DNA from: JADCGM01 sp943370355
GTDB lineage: Bacteria; Pseudomonadota; Alphaproteobacteria; Sphingomonadales; Sphingomonadaceae
NCBI GenBank assembly: GCA_943370355.1
Contig: CALRQP020000015.1
Location: forward strand, 18,881 to 82,880
Direction: 5' to 3'
DNA: 64,000 bases
Positions 44,932-53,129 of this stretch are shown here, piece by piece. The notes beneath the pieces were generated by a model. The model was not told the DNA's origin and did no database searches. It saw only the letters and a list, made by a program, of their open reading frames with translations. Positions within the stretch are counted from its first letter, which is position 1, and each line of letters starts with the position of its first letter. The position numbers and the translations under genes were made by a program.

Positions 44932-45855
44932 CTAGTCGTCGAAGGCCGCGACGGTTTCGCGGAGGCCAAGCAGGAAGGCATCGGCGACAAGGCGCATGGG
45001 CGCGGAGTCGATATCGCTTTCGCCGCGTGCGATCAGGTCGGCGAAGTGGGCGTAGATACCGCGATACTCCCGGCGATCGGCGTCAATCTCGACCTTGCCG
45101 TCGATTTCGAGCCGGCCGCCGCCGTTCGAAAGGCGAAAGTGGCGACCGTCCGCTATCTCAATCTCGATCGTCCAGATTTGCTCGCCGGTCTGGCGCCAGT
45201 CGAAGCCCGCCGTCATGTCATTGCCGAGGAAGGCCAGATCGGCAGCGATCGGCTGGCTGCGGTTCGACGGGACCTTGAGGAGCGCCTCCCGCAGGAACAG
45301 CGGCTGCGGAAGGATGCGCGTAGCCAGGCTGAGCGCGTTGATGCCCGGATCGAATACGCCGAAGCCGCCCGGGTCCCAGATCCACGCCTGCCCGGGGTGC
45401 CATCGGCGAACATCTTCTTTCCAGTCGATACGGAGACGGGTGAGCGTCTCGCCGGAGAGCAACGCGCGGGCCCGTTCGGCGGCGGGGGCGAAGCGGGAGT
45501 GCCAGGCGGCGAAGACCGTCCGTCCGGACTCGCGTCCCGCCACTTCAAGATCGGCAAGTTCGCCGAGCGTTGCAGCGGGCGGCTTTTCGAGAAGCACATG
45601 TTTACCGGCCGCAAGGCAGTCGTGCGCGATATCCCGGCGCGGGCCGGCCGGGGTGCAGATTGCGACCGCGTCCAGATCGGGCATGCCGGCCAACATCTCG
45701 CGGTGGTCGGTAAAAATGCGTTCCGCATGCTCGCCGCCGACGCCGCGCGAACTGGCGATAGCCACCAGTTCGAACGCCGGATTCTCGCGGATGCTCGGTA
45801 GATGCTGATCCTCGGCGATCTTGCCGAAACCGATGATGGCGATGCGGATGGGCAT
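44932..45855 (-). CDS. Gfo/Idh/MocA oxidoreductase, D-galactose 1-dehydrogenase-like
   Basis: NAD(P)-dependent sugar dehydrogenase, 307 aa. Rossmann start IRIAIIGFGKIAEDQHLPSI and the catalytic EKPPAATLGEL (E90-K91-P92). The later blocks WHPGQAWIWDPGGFGVFDPG and KVPSNRSQPI closely follow the known Pseudomonas D-galactose 1-dehydrogenase. Likely step: galactose (or fucose/arabinose) to the lactone in the De Ley-Doudoroff pathway; other pathway genes are not here. ATG at 45855 used; a GTG at 45870 is possible. It lies directly upstream of the MHS symporter, which might carry a pathway acid. Confidence 0.82.
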   Translation of the reverse strand: MPIRIAIIGFGKIAEDQHLPSIRENPAFELVAIASSRGVGGEHAERIFTDHREMLAGMPDLDAVAICTPAGPRRDIAHDCLAAGKHVLLEKPPAATLGELADLEVAGRESGRTVFAAWHSRFAPAAERARALLSGETLTRLRIDWKEDVRRWHPGQAWIWDPGGFGVFDPGINALSLATRILPQPLFLREALLKVPSNRSQPIAADLAFLGNDMTAGFDWRQTGEQIWTIEIEIADGRHFRLSNGGGRLEIDGKVEIDADRREYRGIYAHFADLIARGESDIDSAPMRLVADAFLLGLRETVAAFDD

Positions 45856-45902
45856 GGTCAGGCAAGTCACGACCGGCCTGTTCGTTCCATCCTAGGCCGC
45901 TG

Positions 45903-46787
45903 TCAGCTGCGCCGCCCCGTCATTGCGAGCCACATGCCGCTCGCCGCGAGCATAGCGCCCCCGACCGCGAGCAGGCTCCATCGGTAGCCTTCGAACGCTG
46001 TCGACAGCGCCATGGCGATGAAGGGCGTGATCAGGCTCGAATAGGCAGCCTTGGCGGGCCCGATGGTCCGGATCACGTCGAAATACAGCAGGAAGGCGAC
46101 GGCACTGGCCGCCAGCGACAGGAACAGCAGGCCGCCGAGATAGCTGAACGATGTGTCGAACACCGGCGCACCGACGGTTGCCAAAGCCAGCGCTGCATCG
46201 AGCAGTCCGCCATAGAGGAAGGCGATGCCGAGGCCGCCATAGGGTGGCTGTCCCCGCGCCATGTCGGTCGCCTGCAGGACGTTGGCGGTGCTCGCGCACA
46301 GGATCGCGCAGAGGGTCAGCCCGAGCCCCAGCAACACGCCCCCGCCGAAATTCGCCATCGCCAGCTCATGCTGGAACAGCATTGCGACCCCGGCAATGCC
46401 GAGCAGGCTGCCGGCCGCGAAGCGCAGTGTCAGCCGCTGGCCGAGAAAGGCCCAGGCCAGCAGCGAATTTGGGACGACCAGCAGTGCGAAGGCGACCGCG
46501 ACGAGGCCGGACGTCACATGCGACTCGGCCAGATAGACAAGATTGAAATTGCCGACGAACTGCGCGAGCCCCATCGCCAGCGCGAACACATGGCCTTTCG
46601 GGGTCAGCCGCATCGGCTTGCCCGTCGCGATGCAGAAGCCGAGCATCAGTATGCCGGCGAGCAGGAAGCGATAGGCGACCGACCAGGTCGATGGCACGCC
46701 CGCCGCGAGCTGGCCCTTGATGATGAGCCAGGTCGAGCCCCAGATCAGCGTGACGATCCAGAATTGAAGGAGCGTGCGCCCCTTCAC
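45903..46787 (-). CDS. EamA/DMT-family transporter
   Basis: Ten-helix drug/metabolite transporter, 294 aa, with two EamA repeats (LIWGSTWLIIKGQLAAGVP in the first; AVAFLLYFDVIRTIGPAKAAY in the second). The GTG at 46787 overlaps the TGA of the threonine-aldolase gene (GTGA), making coupled translation likely and giving the normal N-terminus VKGRTLLQFW. Longer in-frame starts would run inside the aldolase gene. Amino-acid or metabolite export is typical. Coupling to threonine aldolase suggests an amino-acid substrate such as threonine or glycine, but this is speculative. Confidence 0.87.
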   Translation of the reverse strand: MKGRTLLQFWIVTLIWGSTWLIIKGQLAAGVPSTWSVAYRFLLAGILMLGFCIATGKPMRLTPKGHVFALAMGLAQFVGNFNLVYLAESHVTSGLVAVAFALLVVPNSLLAWAFLGQRLTLRFAAGSLLGIAGVAMLFQHELAMANFGGGVLLGLGLTLCAILCASTANVLQATDMARGQPPYGGLGIAFLYGGLLDAALALATVGAPVFDTSFSYLGGLLFLSLAASAVAFLLYFDVIRTIGPAKAAYSSLITPFIAMALSTAFEGYRWSLLAVGGAMLAASGMWLAMTGRRS

Positions 46788-47794
46788 AGCACGGCGAGCG
46801 CGGCGGACAGCGCGGCGATGTCGGCCTGCGGCTGGTCCCAAGACACGACGAACCGCGCCTCGCCCGACCCCGCATCGCCCCAGTCGTAGAAGCTGAATCC
46901 TTGCGCGCGCAGTTGGTCGCCCGCGTCGCCGATGTTGACGAATACTTCGTCGGACTCGACCGGATGGGTCAACCGCGCCCCCGCAGCCTTGGCGAGCGCC
47001 TGCGCCCCGGCATTGGCCTTGGCCGCGTTGCGAACCCAGGCGCCGCTCTGGACCAGTGCCAGCAGTTGCGCGGCGTTGAAGCGGCCCTTCGAGGGCATCT
47101 GCCCGGCGCGCTTGCGGCGGTAGGGCATCTCTGCGGCAAGGCTTTCATCGAAGAAGACGACCGCTTCTGCCGACATGCCGCCATTTTTGATCGCGCCGAA
47201 GCTCAGCACATCGACGCCGGCGCGCCACGTCACATCACCGGGATGGCAGCCGAGCGTCGCGATGGCATTGGCGAAGCGGGCACCGTCCATATGCACGCGC
47301 CAGCCGCGGGATTTGGCGAGATCGGTCAATGCCGCGACCTCATCCGGCCGGTAGACCGTGCCATATTCGGTCGCCTGGGTCAGCGACAGCGCGCGCGCCT
47401 GTACCTGATGGACATCGCCGCGCAGGCTGGCGAGCCCGGCCTCGATGCTCGCGGGCGTCAGCTTGGCATGGTCGCCGTCGCAGAGCAGCAGCTTCGCGCC
47501 GCCCGTGAAGAATTCCGGCGCGCCGCATTCGTCGACATGGATATGCGCTTCGCGGTGGCAGACCACGGCCCCGAACGGCGGCACGAGGCAGGCGAGCGCG
47601 AGCGAGTTCGCAGCCGTTCCGGTCGACACCGCGAACACCCGGCAGCGCGTGCCGAACAGTTCCGAAAAGGCGTCGTCGAGCCGCGCCGACCAAGGATCGC
47701 CATCATAGGCTTGGTCGGTTGCAACATTGGCGGCGACGACCGCGTCCATGACCTCGCGGCAGACGCTGGCGGCATTGTCGGACAGGAAGCGCAT
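46784..47794 (-). CDS. ltaE: Low-specificity L-threonine aldolase
   Basis: PLP enzyme that cleaves L-threonine and allo-threonine to glycine and acetaldehyde, 336 aa. Fold-type I features in order: FLSDNAASVCREVMDAV at the start, VSTGTAANSLAL (phosphate loop), HIHVDECGAPEFFTGG, HMDGARFANAIA with the PLP Asp (D170) and the Schiff-base lysine K203 in SFGAIKNGGM. The residues match the bacterial threonine/beta-elimination lyase group. Its end overlaps the EamA transporter start. It is divergent from the TMEM175-like channel gene across 78 bases. Confidence 0.92.
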   Translation of the reverse strand: MRFLSDNAASVCREVMDAVVAANVATDQAYDGDPWSARLDDAFSELFGTRCRVFAVSTGTAANSLALACLVPPFGAVVCHREAHIHVDECGAPEFFTGGAKLLLCDGDHAKLTPASIEAGLASLRGDVHQVQARALSLTQATEYGTVYRPDEVAALTDLAKSRGWRVHMDGARFANAIATLGCHPGDVTWRAGVDVLSFGAIKNGGMSAEAVVFFDESLAAEMPYRRKRAGQMPSKGRFNAAQLLALVQSGAWVRNAAKANAGAQALAKAAGARLTHPVESDEVFVNIGDAGDQLRAQGFSFYDWGDAGSGEARFVVSWDQPQADIAALSAALAVL

Positions 47795-47872
47795 GCGAGC
47801 CTCTTAGGCTGCAAGCCGCCGATTGCAACGCCCCGGCGGCGACCCTAGCATGGCCGGGAGGGGAGACCGGCA

Positions 47873-48481
47873 ATGCATGACGGCAGGCAGTTGCAATTCG
47901 AGCGGCTGCTGTTCTTTTCCGACGCCGTCTTCGCCATTGCGATCACCTTGCTGGTCATCGAACTCAAGGTGCCGGCCGGCGAATATGCAACCGATCAGGA
48001 CCTGGCCAACGGGCTGCTGACGTTGGTCCCCAACTATATCGGCTTCCTGATCAGTTTCCTGGTGATCGGGCGCTTCTGGGCGGGACATCATCACCAGCTT
48101 GCGGTGCTCGCGGATTTTGACGAGACGCTGATCTGGCGCAACCTGCTGTTCCTCGGCGCGATCGCCTTCTTGCCGTTCCCGAACGCGGTGGTCAGCCATT
48201 TCGGATCGTCGCAGACGGCGGTGCTGTTCTACACTTTCTGCCTGATCGGCACGGGGCTGCTCAATCGCCGCCTGTTCGCGCATGTCATCACGCTAGCCAA
48301 GGCGAAGGGCGCGGACATTTCAACATTGCGCAGTGGCTGGCAGCCCGTCGTGATCGGCGTTGCCGCATCGCTGGTGACACTGCTTCATCCGCTCGCAGGA
48401 CTGGGCACGCTGATGCTGACCCCGCTCTACCGGCCGGCGGCAAATCTCGCGCACCGGCTGATCAACCGCAAAAAGGCCTAA
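47873..48481 (+). CDS. TMEM175-family potassium channel (DUF1211)
   Basis: Six-helix membrane protein of 202 aa, the length of bacterial TMEM175 proteins, which form tetrameric K+ channels. The signature is at the start of helix 1: RLLFFSDAVFAIAITLLVIEL (RxxxFSDAVFAI), whose hydrophobic residues line the pore. GHHHQLAVL and WRNLLFLGAIAFLPFP in helices 2-3 also match. GAGGGGAGA precedes the ATG. It overlaps the convergent EF-hand gene by 4 bases. Confidence 0.9.
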   Translation: MHDGRQLQFERLLFFSDAVFAIAITLLVIELKVPAGEYATDQDLANGLLTLVPNYIGFLISFLVIGRFWAGHHHQLAVLADFDETLIWRNLLFLGAIAFLPFPNAVVSHFGSSQTAVLFYTFCLIGTGLLNRRLFAHVITLAKAKGADISTLRSGWQPVVIGVAASLVTLLHPLAGLGTLMLTPLYRPAANLAHRLINRKKA

Positions 48482-48753
48482 CGCGGCTTGGCGTAAGCGC
48501 CGAACTTGGCGACGCCCTCGGCAAATTCGGTTGGCGTCATCTTGCCATCATGGTCGGCATCAAGAAATTTGAAACCGATCTCGCGCCGGCCGATCGCGAG
48601 CCATTCCTCAAGCGTGATCACGCCGTCCTTGTTGGTGTCGACCCGCGCGAACATTGCCGCCGGATCGCGGGCCGGTTGCGGCGTGTCGGTCTGGGCCAGC
48701 GCGATGGCGGGCAGGCCGAGCGCCAGATGGGCGAGGATCAGTCGGCGAAGCAT
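48478..48753 (-). CDS. Exported EF-hand calcium-binding protein
   Basis: 91 aa with a signal peptide (LRRLILAHLALGLPAIALA). There are two canonical EF-hand loops: D39-E50 (DTNKDGVITLEE) and D65-E76 (DADHDGKMTPTE), both with all calcium ligands. The start at 48753 has AAGGAG at seven bases; an upstream in-frame ATG at 48774 lacks one. A small periplasmic Ca2+ sensor or buffer, partner unknown. Confidence 0.9.
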   Translation of the reverse strand: MLRRLILAHLALGLPAIALAQTDTPQPARDPAAMFARVDTNKDGVITLEEWLAIGRREIGFKFLDADHDGKMTPTEFAEGVAKFGAYAKPR

Positions 48754-48801
48754 GCGGGTCTCCTTCATCGACACTACGCGCGGGAAGCCCAGCGCCCCTC
48801 G

Positions 48802-49446
48802 TCAGACATCGGCGTCGGGCTGCGCCTCGGGCCGCGCGGCGTTGAACGCAGGCAGTGCGAGCAGGGCCTTGTCGATGGCCGAGAGCTTCGGGAACCGCGC
48901 GACGTCCGCTTGAACCCGCCGGGCGTTGTACATCTGCGGCACGAGGCAGACATCGGCGAGCGTTGGCGTGTCGCCGAACAGATATTTGCCGGACGCGCCT
49001 TCGGCGATTTCCTCAAGGCTCGCGAAATTCAGCTCGATCCAGTGCCGCGCCCAGGTGTCGATCGCCTCCTGATCATGGCCCAGCGGGTCCTTGAGATAAC
49101 GCTGCACCCGCGCATTGTTGAGCGGGTGGATGTCGCAGGCGATGGTCAGGGCGGCCGCACGAATGCGCGCCCGCGTCAGCGGATCCGGCCCGAGCAGCGG
49201 CGGCTCGGGGTAGGTTTCGTCGAGCCATTCGATGATCGCGAGGCTCTGGTTCAGGCCCGTATCGCCGTCGATCAGATAGGGCAGCAACCCCTGCGGGTTG
49301 AGCATCTTGTAGCCGACCCCATTCTGCGCGCCGCTGCGTAGGTCGATGGCCTTGGGCGACCAGTCGAGGCCCTTGAGGTTGAGCGCGATGCGAACGCGGT
49401 AGGCGGCAGAGGAACGCCAGTAGGTGTAGAGGGTGCGGTCGGTCAC
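48802..49446 (-). CDS. maiA: Maleylacetoacetate isomerase (zeta-class GST)
   Basis: Glutathione-dependent isomerase of tyrosine/phenylalanine breakdown (maleyl- to fumarylacetoacetate), 214 aa. Zeta-class signature SSAAYRVRIALNLKGL after a TLYTYWRSS start, then LNPQGLLPYLID, QSLAIIEWLDETYPEPPLL and GDTPTLADVCLVPQMYNARR. The GTG at 49446 overlaps the fahA stop (GTGA). It forms an operon with VOC, fahA and maiA in pathway-relevant order. hmgA and hpd are not in the window. Confidence 0.93.
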   Translation of the reverse strand: MTDRTLYTYWRSSAAYRVRIALNLKGLDWSPKAIDLRSGAQNGVGYKMLNPQGLLPYLIDGDTGLNQSLAIIEWLDETYPEPPLLGPDPLTRARIRAAALTIACDIHPLNNARVQRYLKDPLGHDQEAIDTWARHWIELNFASLEEIAEGASGKYLFGDTPTLADVCLVPQMYNARRVQADVARFPKLSAIDKALLALPAFNAARPEAQPDADV

Positions 49447-50447
49447 GCTTGCTCCACCGGCTGGTCGATCGCACCGAACACACTGTGCCCCGCCGCGTCG
49501 CGCACTTCGAGGCGGACCCGGTCGCCGAAGGCGAGGAACGGCGTTTTCGGCGCGCCCGAGGCGATGGTCTCGATGGTGCGGAGTTCGGCGATGCAGCTGT
49601 AGCCGAGGCCGCCCTCGGCGACGGGCTTGCCGGGCGAATCGCCGTCCTTGTTCGAGACGGTGCCCGAGCCAACGATCGTCCCCGCGCCAAGGCGGCGCGT
49701 CTGCGCGACATGCGCGATGAGCTGCGCGAAACTGAAGGTCATATCGACGCCGGCATCGGGCTTGCCGAACGGCTGGCCATTGACCTCGCTGAGCAGCGGC
49801 AGGTGCAGCTTGGAGCCCTGCCACGCGTCCCCGAGCTCGTCGGGCGTCACCGCGACGGGACCGAAGCTCGTCGAGGGCTTCGACTGGTAGAAACCGAAGC
49901 CCTTACCGAGTTCACCCGGAATGAGGTTGCGCAGCGACACATCATTGACGAGCAGCACGAGCCGGATGTGCTGCGCCGCATCGGCCTCCGAGCAGCCCAT
50001 CGGCACATCGCCGGTGACGACGGCAATCTCGCCCTCGAAATCGATGCCGAAGGCTTCATCGGGCACGCGGATTGCGTCGCGCGGCGGCGTGAAATCGTCG
50101 GAGCCGCCCTGATAGACAAGCGGATCGGTCCAGAAACTCGCGGGCATCTCGGCTCCGCGCGCTTTCCGCACCAATTCGACATGGTTCACATAGGCCGAGC
50201 CATCGACCCACTGATAGGCGCGCGGCAGCGGGCTGTGTGCGTCGCGCTCGTGGAAGCGCATCATCGGGATCGCCTCATGCGCGAGGTCCTCCGCGAGCAG
50301 CCGCAGCAGCGGCTCGCTCCGGTGCCAGTCGTCGAGCGCCGCCTGCATCGTCGGCGCGATATGGCTCGCATCGGCGCACCAGGCGAGATCCGACGACACG
50401 ACGACGAGGCGGCCGTCGCGCCCGCCCTTCAGCGATGCAAGCTTCAT
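49443..50447 (-). CDS. fahA: Fumarylacetoacetate hydrolase-family protein
   Basis: Last step of tyrosine degradation, giving fumarate and acetoacetate; 334 aa, the short bacterial form. The metal site is seen in GIDFEGEIAVVTGDV (ExE) and LLVNDVSLRN (Asp), and TIVGSGTVSNKDGDSPGKP contains the active-site loop. AAGGAA precedes the ATG at 50447, which overlaps the VOC stop. Association with maiA makes fumarylacetoacetase the likely role rather than another FAH-fold hydrolase. Confidence 0.9.
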   Translation of the reverse strand: MKLASLKGGRDGRLVVVSSDLAWCADASHIAPTMQAALDDWHRSEPLLRLLAEDLAHEAIPMMRFHERDAHSPLPRAYQWVDGSAYVNHVELVRKARGAEMPASFWTDPLVYQGGSDDFTPPRDAIRVPDEAFGIDFEGEIAVVTGDVPMGCSEADAAQHIRLVLLVNDVSLRNLIPGELGKGFGFYQSKPSTSFGPVAVTPDELGDAWQGSKLHLPLLSEVNGQPFGKPDAGVDMTFSFAQLIAHVAQTRRLGAGTIVGSGTVSNKDGDSPGKPVAEGGLGYSCIAELRTIETIASGAPKTPFLAFGDRVRLEVRDAAGHSVFGAIDQPVEQA

Positions 50448-51010
50448 GTCGGTTCCTTGTGCAGCCAGTCGGCGTGGCGTGGCGCTTTCTTGGTGACGGA
50501 CCATTCGTCGAGCATCAGCGGCGCGACGCGGCGCAGCTCCGCCAATTGCTCGGGCGTGCCGATGTTGCAGGCCAGTTCGACGCGGTGGCCGTTGGGATCA
50601 AAGAAATAGATCGACTTGAAAATGCCGTGAAATGTCGGGCCGAGCACATCGATCCCCTCGGCTTCGATATGCGCCTTAGCGGCGAGCAGCGCTTCGAGAT
50701 CGGGAACCTCGAAGGCGATATGCTGCACCCACTCGGGCGTGTTCGTGTCTCGACCCATGTCGGGCTGGTTGGGCAGTTCGAAAAAGGCGAGCACATTGCT
50801 GCCGCCCGCGTCGAGGAAGATGTGCATATAGGGGTCATAAGCCCCGGTGGACGGCACATGGTCTTCGGCAAACGCCGTGGTGAACTCCATGCCAAGGACA
50901 CGAGCATACCAGTCGGCGGTCTGCTTCGCGTCACGGCAGCGATACGCAACATGATGGATGCGGGATAGCGCGAACGGTAGGCCGTTCGCGGGGGTGAGAC
51001 TTTCAATCAT
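50444..51010 (-). CDS. VOC-superfamily protein of the fahA/maiA operon
   Basis: 188-aa glyoxalase/dioxygenase-fold protein, first gene of the run with fahA and maiA. Likely metal ligands: first His in SRIHHVAYRCRDA, second in VQHIAFEVPD, Glu in NGHRVELACNI. Too short for 4-hydroxyphenylpyruvate dioxygenase (~350 aa), so it is not hpd itself. It resembles the VOC protein at 28.7 kb (RCRDA-QT, KSIYFFDPNG). Possible role in the same aromatic pathway, reaction unknown. Confidence 0.8.
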   Translation of the reverse strand: MIESLTPANGLPFALSRIHHVAYRCRDAKQTADWYARVLGMEFTTAFAEDHVPSTGAYDPYMHIFLDAGGSNVLAFFELPNQPDMGRDTNTPEWVQHIAFEVPDLEALLAAKAHIEAEGIDVLGPTFHGIFKSIYFFDPNGHRVELACNIGTPEQLAELRRVAPLMLDEWSVTKKAPRHADWLHKEPT

Positions 51011-51041
51011 GTTGCGAAGCTAAGCCTCGGGGCGGGCAGGT

Positions 51042-52415
51042 TCAAGCGAAGGGATTCTTGGTCCCCCGCAGATTCAGCCGGATCGGCACCCCCGAAAAGC
51101 CGAGATCGTCGCGCAAGCTATTCACGAGATAGCGCCGATAGCTTTCCGGCAGCTCATCGAGCCGGTTGCCGAACACCACGAAGGTCGGCGGGCGGATGTT
51201 CGCCTGCGTAACATAGCGCAGCTTGATGCGGCGGCCACCCGGCGCCGGCGGCGGGTTGCGCTCCGAGGCTGCCTCGAACCAGCGGTTGAGCGCCGAGGTC
51301 GAGATGCGGCGGCTCCAGCCCTCGCGCGCTTCGAACGCGACCTTCAGCAGCATGTCGAGGCCCTTTCCGGTCGCTCCCGACAGCGCGAGCAGCGGCACGC
51401 CCTTGATCTGCGCCAGCCCCTCATCCAACGCCTTGGATACGCCCTGAAACAGCTTCGACTGGTCGACCGCCACGTCCCATTTGTTGAGCGCGATGACCAG
51501 GGCGCGGCCTTCGGAGATCACGAGGTCGGCGATGCGCAGATCCTGCGCCTCCAGCCCCAGTGTCGCATCGAGCAGCAGCACCACCACCTCGGCGAAATCG
51601 ATCGCGCGCTTGGTGTCGGTCGCCGACATTTTTTCGAGCTTCTCGGTGACCTTGGCACGGCGGCGCAGCCCGGCGGTGTCGACAAGCCGGACGCGGCGGC
51701 CCTGCCACTCCCAGTCGATGGCGATCGAATCGCGAGTGATCCCCGCCTCGGGGCCGGTCACGAGCCGCTCCTCCTTGAGAAGCGTGTTGATCAGTGTCGA
51801 CTTGCCCGCATTCGGCCGGCCGACGATGGCGAGCTTCAGCGGCTCGGCTGCGAGGCGCGCCGCCTGTTCCTCGTCGGTTTCCTCGCCGATTTCCGGATCC
51901 GGCTCCGGTGCGAGCGGGTCGAGCAACGGCTGCAACGCCTCGAACAGGTCGGCGAGGCCTTCGCCATGTTCGGCGGAAATCGGCACGGGATTGCCGAGGC
52001 CCAGCTCGAATGCCTCGTAGAAGCCGGGGTCGCCCGCTTTCCCTTCCGCCTTGTTGGCGACGAGGATCGTCTCGACGTCCTGCTCGCGCAGCCAGCGCGC
52101 AAAATGCCGGTCCATCTGGGTGATGCCGGCGCGCGCGTCGATGACCATCAGCGCGACATCGGCATCAAGGATCGCCGCGTGCGTTTGAGTCTTCATCCGC
52201 CCGGCCAATGATTCGGGTGCTTCCTCCTCAAGACCTGCCGTATCGACGATGCGGAAATTGAGGTCGAACAGCGACGCATCGGCCTCGCGGCGGTCACGCG
52301 TGACGCCGGGCGTATCGTCGACGAGCGCGATCTTGCGGCCGACCAGCCGGTTGAACAGCGTCGACTTGCCGACATTGGGACGCCCGACGATGGCGACGGT
52401 GGGGAGGCGGGACAT
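51042..52415 (-). CDS. der: Ribosome biogenesis GTPase Der (EngA)
   Basis: Double-GTPase needed for 50S assembly, 457 aa. The first G domain has VGRPNVGKSTLFNRL near the start, DDTPGVTRD and DTAGL. The second has VGRPNAGKSTLINTL near 200, DTAGLRRRAK and ALNKWD. The C-terminal KH-like domain ends NLRGTKNPF, typical of Der. An acidic linker (PEPDPEIGEETDEEQ) joins the G domains. Confidence 0.97.
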   Translation of the reverse strand: MSRLPTVAIVGRPNVGKSTLFNRLVGRKIALVDDTPGVTRDRREADASLFDLNFRIVDTAGLEEEAPESLAGRMKTQTHAAILDADVALMVIDARAGITQMDRHFARWLREQDVETILVANKAEGKAGDPGFYEAFELGLGNPVPISAEHGEGLADLFEALQPLLDPLAPEPDPEIGEETDEEQAARLAAEPLKLAIVGRPNAGKSTLINTLLKEERLVTGPEAGITRDSIAIDWEWQGRRVRLVDTAGLRRRAKVTEKLEKMSATDTKRAIDFAEVVVLLLDATLGLEAQDLRIADLVISEGRALVIALNKWDVAVDQSKLFQGVSKALDEGLAQIKGVPLLALSGATGKGLDMLLKVAFEAREGWSRRISTSALNRWFEAASERNPPPAPGGRRIKLRYVTQANIRPPTFVVFGNRLDELPESYRRYLVNSLRDDLGFSGVPIRLNLRGTKNPFA

Positions 52416-52448
52416 GGGAGGCCTTTAGAGGGTCGCGGCTCGACAAGC

Positions 52449-52480
52449 AAAAGGCCCGGCGGATTTGCTCCGCCGGGCCT
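52449..52480 (-). terminator. Intrinsic terminator of hsp20
   Basis: Perfect 12-bp stem (AGGCCCGGCGGA at 52452-52463, TCCGCCGGGCCT at 52469-52480, 5-base loop) followed on the minus strand by TTTT. It lies 24 bases after the hsp20 stop and separates it from der. Confidence 0.85.
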
Positions 52481-52503
52481 CGGTTCATCGTAACGACGCT
52501 GCC

Positions 52504-52977
52504 TTACTCAGCAGCGAGCTTTTCGCCCTCGATGACCGTCTGGCGACCCAGCGGCTGGCCGATCTCGACCTTGCGGGGCTTCTTGTGCTCGGGCACCTCG
52601 CGGACCAGCTCGATGTTGAGCAGGCCGTTCTCGAAGCTCGCGCCGGTCACGCGGATCGTGTCGGCGAGCTGGAAGCGGCGCTCGAACGCGCGCTTGGCGA
52701 TGCCGCGGTGCAGGAACTCGCGCTTCTCGCCTTCGGCCTCGGGGGCCGCCTTGCCGGTGACGATCAAATTGTTGTCCTGCGCGGTGATGTCGAGTTCCTT
52801 GCGGCTGAAGCCGGCCACCGCCAGCGAGATGCGGTAGGCGTCTTCGCCTGCCTTCTCGATATTATAGGGCGGGAAGGTCTCGGCGGTCTCGCCGCGCGCG
52901 GCGAACTCGACGAGGCGATTGAGGTTCTCAAACCCGACCGACGAGCGGAGCAGGGGGGTGAAATCAAAGGTGCGCAT
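52504..52977 (-). CDS. Small heat-shock protein Hsp20 (IbpA class A type)
   Basis: ATP-independent holdase that binds unfolding proteins, 157 aa. The alpha-crystallin domain runs ~40-130: FPPYNIEKAGEDAYRISLAVAGF, LIVTGKA, FLHRGIAKRAFERRFQLAD and ASFENGLLNIELVREVPE. The N-terminus TFDFTPLLRSSVGF is that of rhizobial and sphingomonad class A Hsp20. Expression is probably controlled twice: an RpoH-like promoter and a ROSE-type thermometer that hides the ribosome site. A terminator follows. Confidence 0.95.
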   Translation of the reverse strand: MRTFDFTPLLRSSVGFENLNRLVEFAARGETAETFPPYNIEKAGEDAYRISLAVAGFSRKELDITAQDNNLIVTGKAAPEAEGEKREFLHRGIAKRAFERRFQLADTIRVTGASFENGLLNIELVREVPEHKKPRKVEIGQPLGRQTVIEGEKLAAE

Positions 52978-52980
52978 AAG

Positions 52981-53004
52981 TCTATCCTTCTCAAAAGCGA
53001 CAGA
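52981..53004 (-). ncRNA. ROSE-type RNA thermometer of hsp20
   Basis: The last part of the hsp20 leader folds as UCUGUC-G-CUU, loop UUGAG, AAG-GAUAGA. There are nine pairs with one bulged G (52998) opposite the ribosome site AAGGA (52985-52989). The strand facing the ribosome site reads UCGCU, matching the ROSE consensus UYGCU with its unpaired G. Two GC-rich hairpins lie upstream in the leader (GGACGC/GCGTCC and GGCCC/GGGCC), the usual ROSE layout. ATG follows 7 bases after the ribosome site. Confidence 0.7.
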
Positions 53005-53071
53005 GTTTTGACGGGCCCGCCACTTGGCCGGGCCGATGCCGGACGCCCTGACGGCGCGTCCAACGCCAGTG

Positions 53072-53099
53072 ATTTGGGTGCGATTTTTGCGGCTTCAAG
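53072..53099 (-). promoter_or_regulatory. RpoH (sigma-32)-like promoter of hsp20
   Basis: Minus strand: CTTGAA (53094-53099), 15 bases, CCCAAAT (53072-53078). It resembles the heat-shock consensus CTTGAA-N-CCCCAT. The start would be near 53065, giving a leader of about 88 bases that holds the thermometer. Confidence 0.6.
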
Positions 53100-53129
53100 A
53101 GGGGGCGTTGGCGTGGCATTGTGGCGCGC

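Noticed and set aside
50444..51010. 4-hydroxyphenylpyruvate dioxygenase for the maiA/fahA operon
   Set aside because: The protein has only 188 residues and a single VOC module pair; Hpd is about 350 residues with a distinct C-terminal metal domain.
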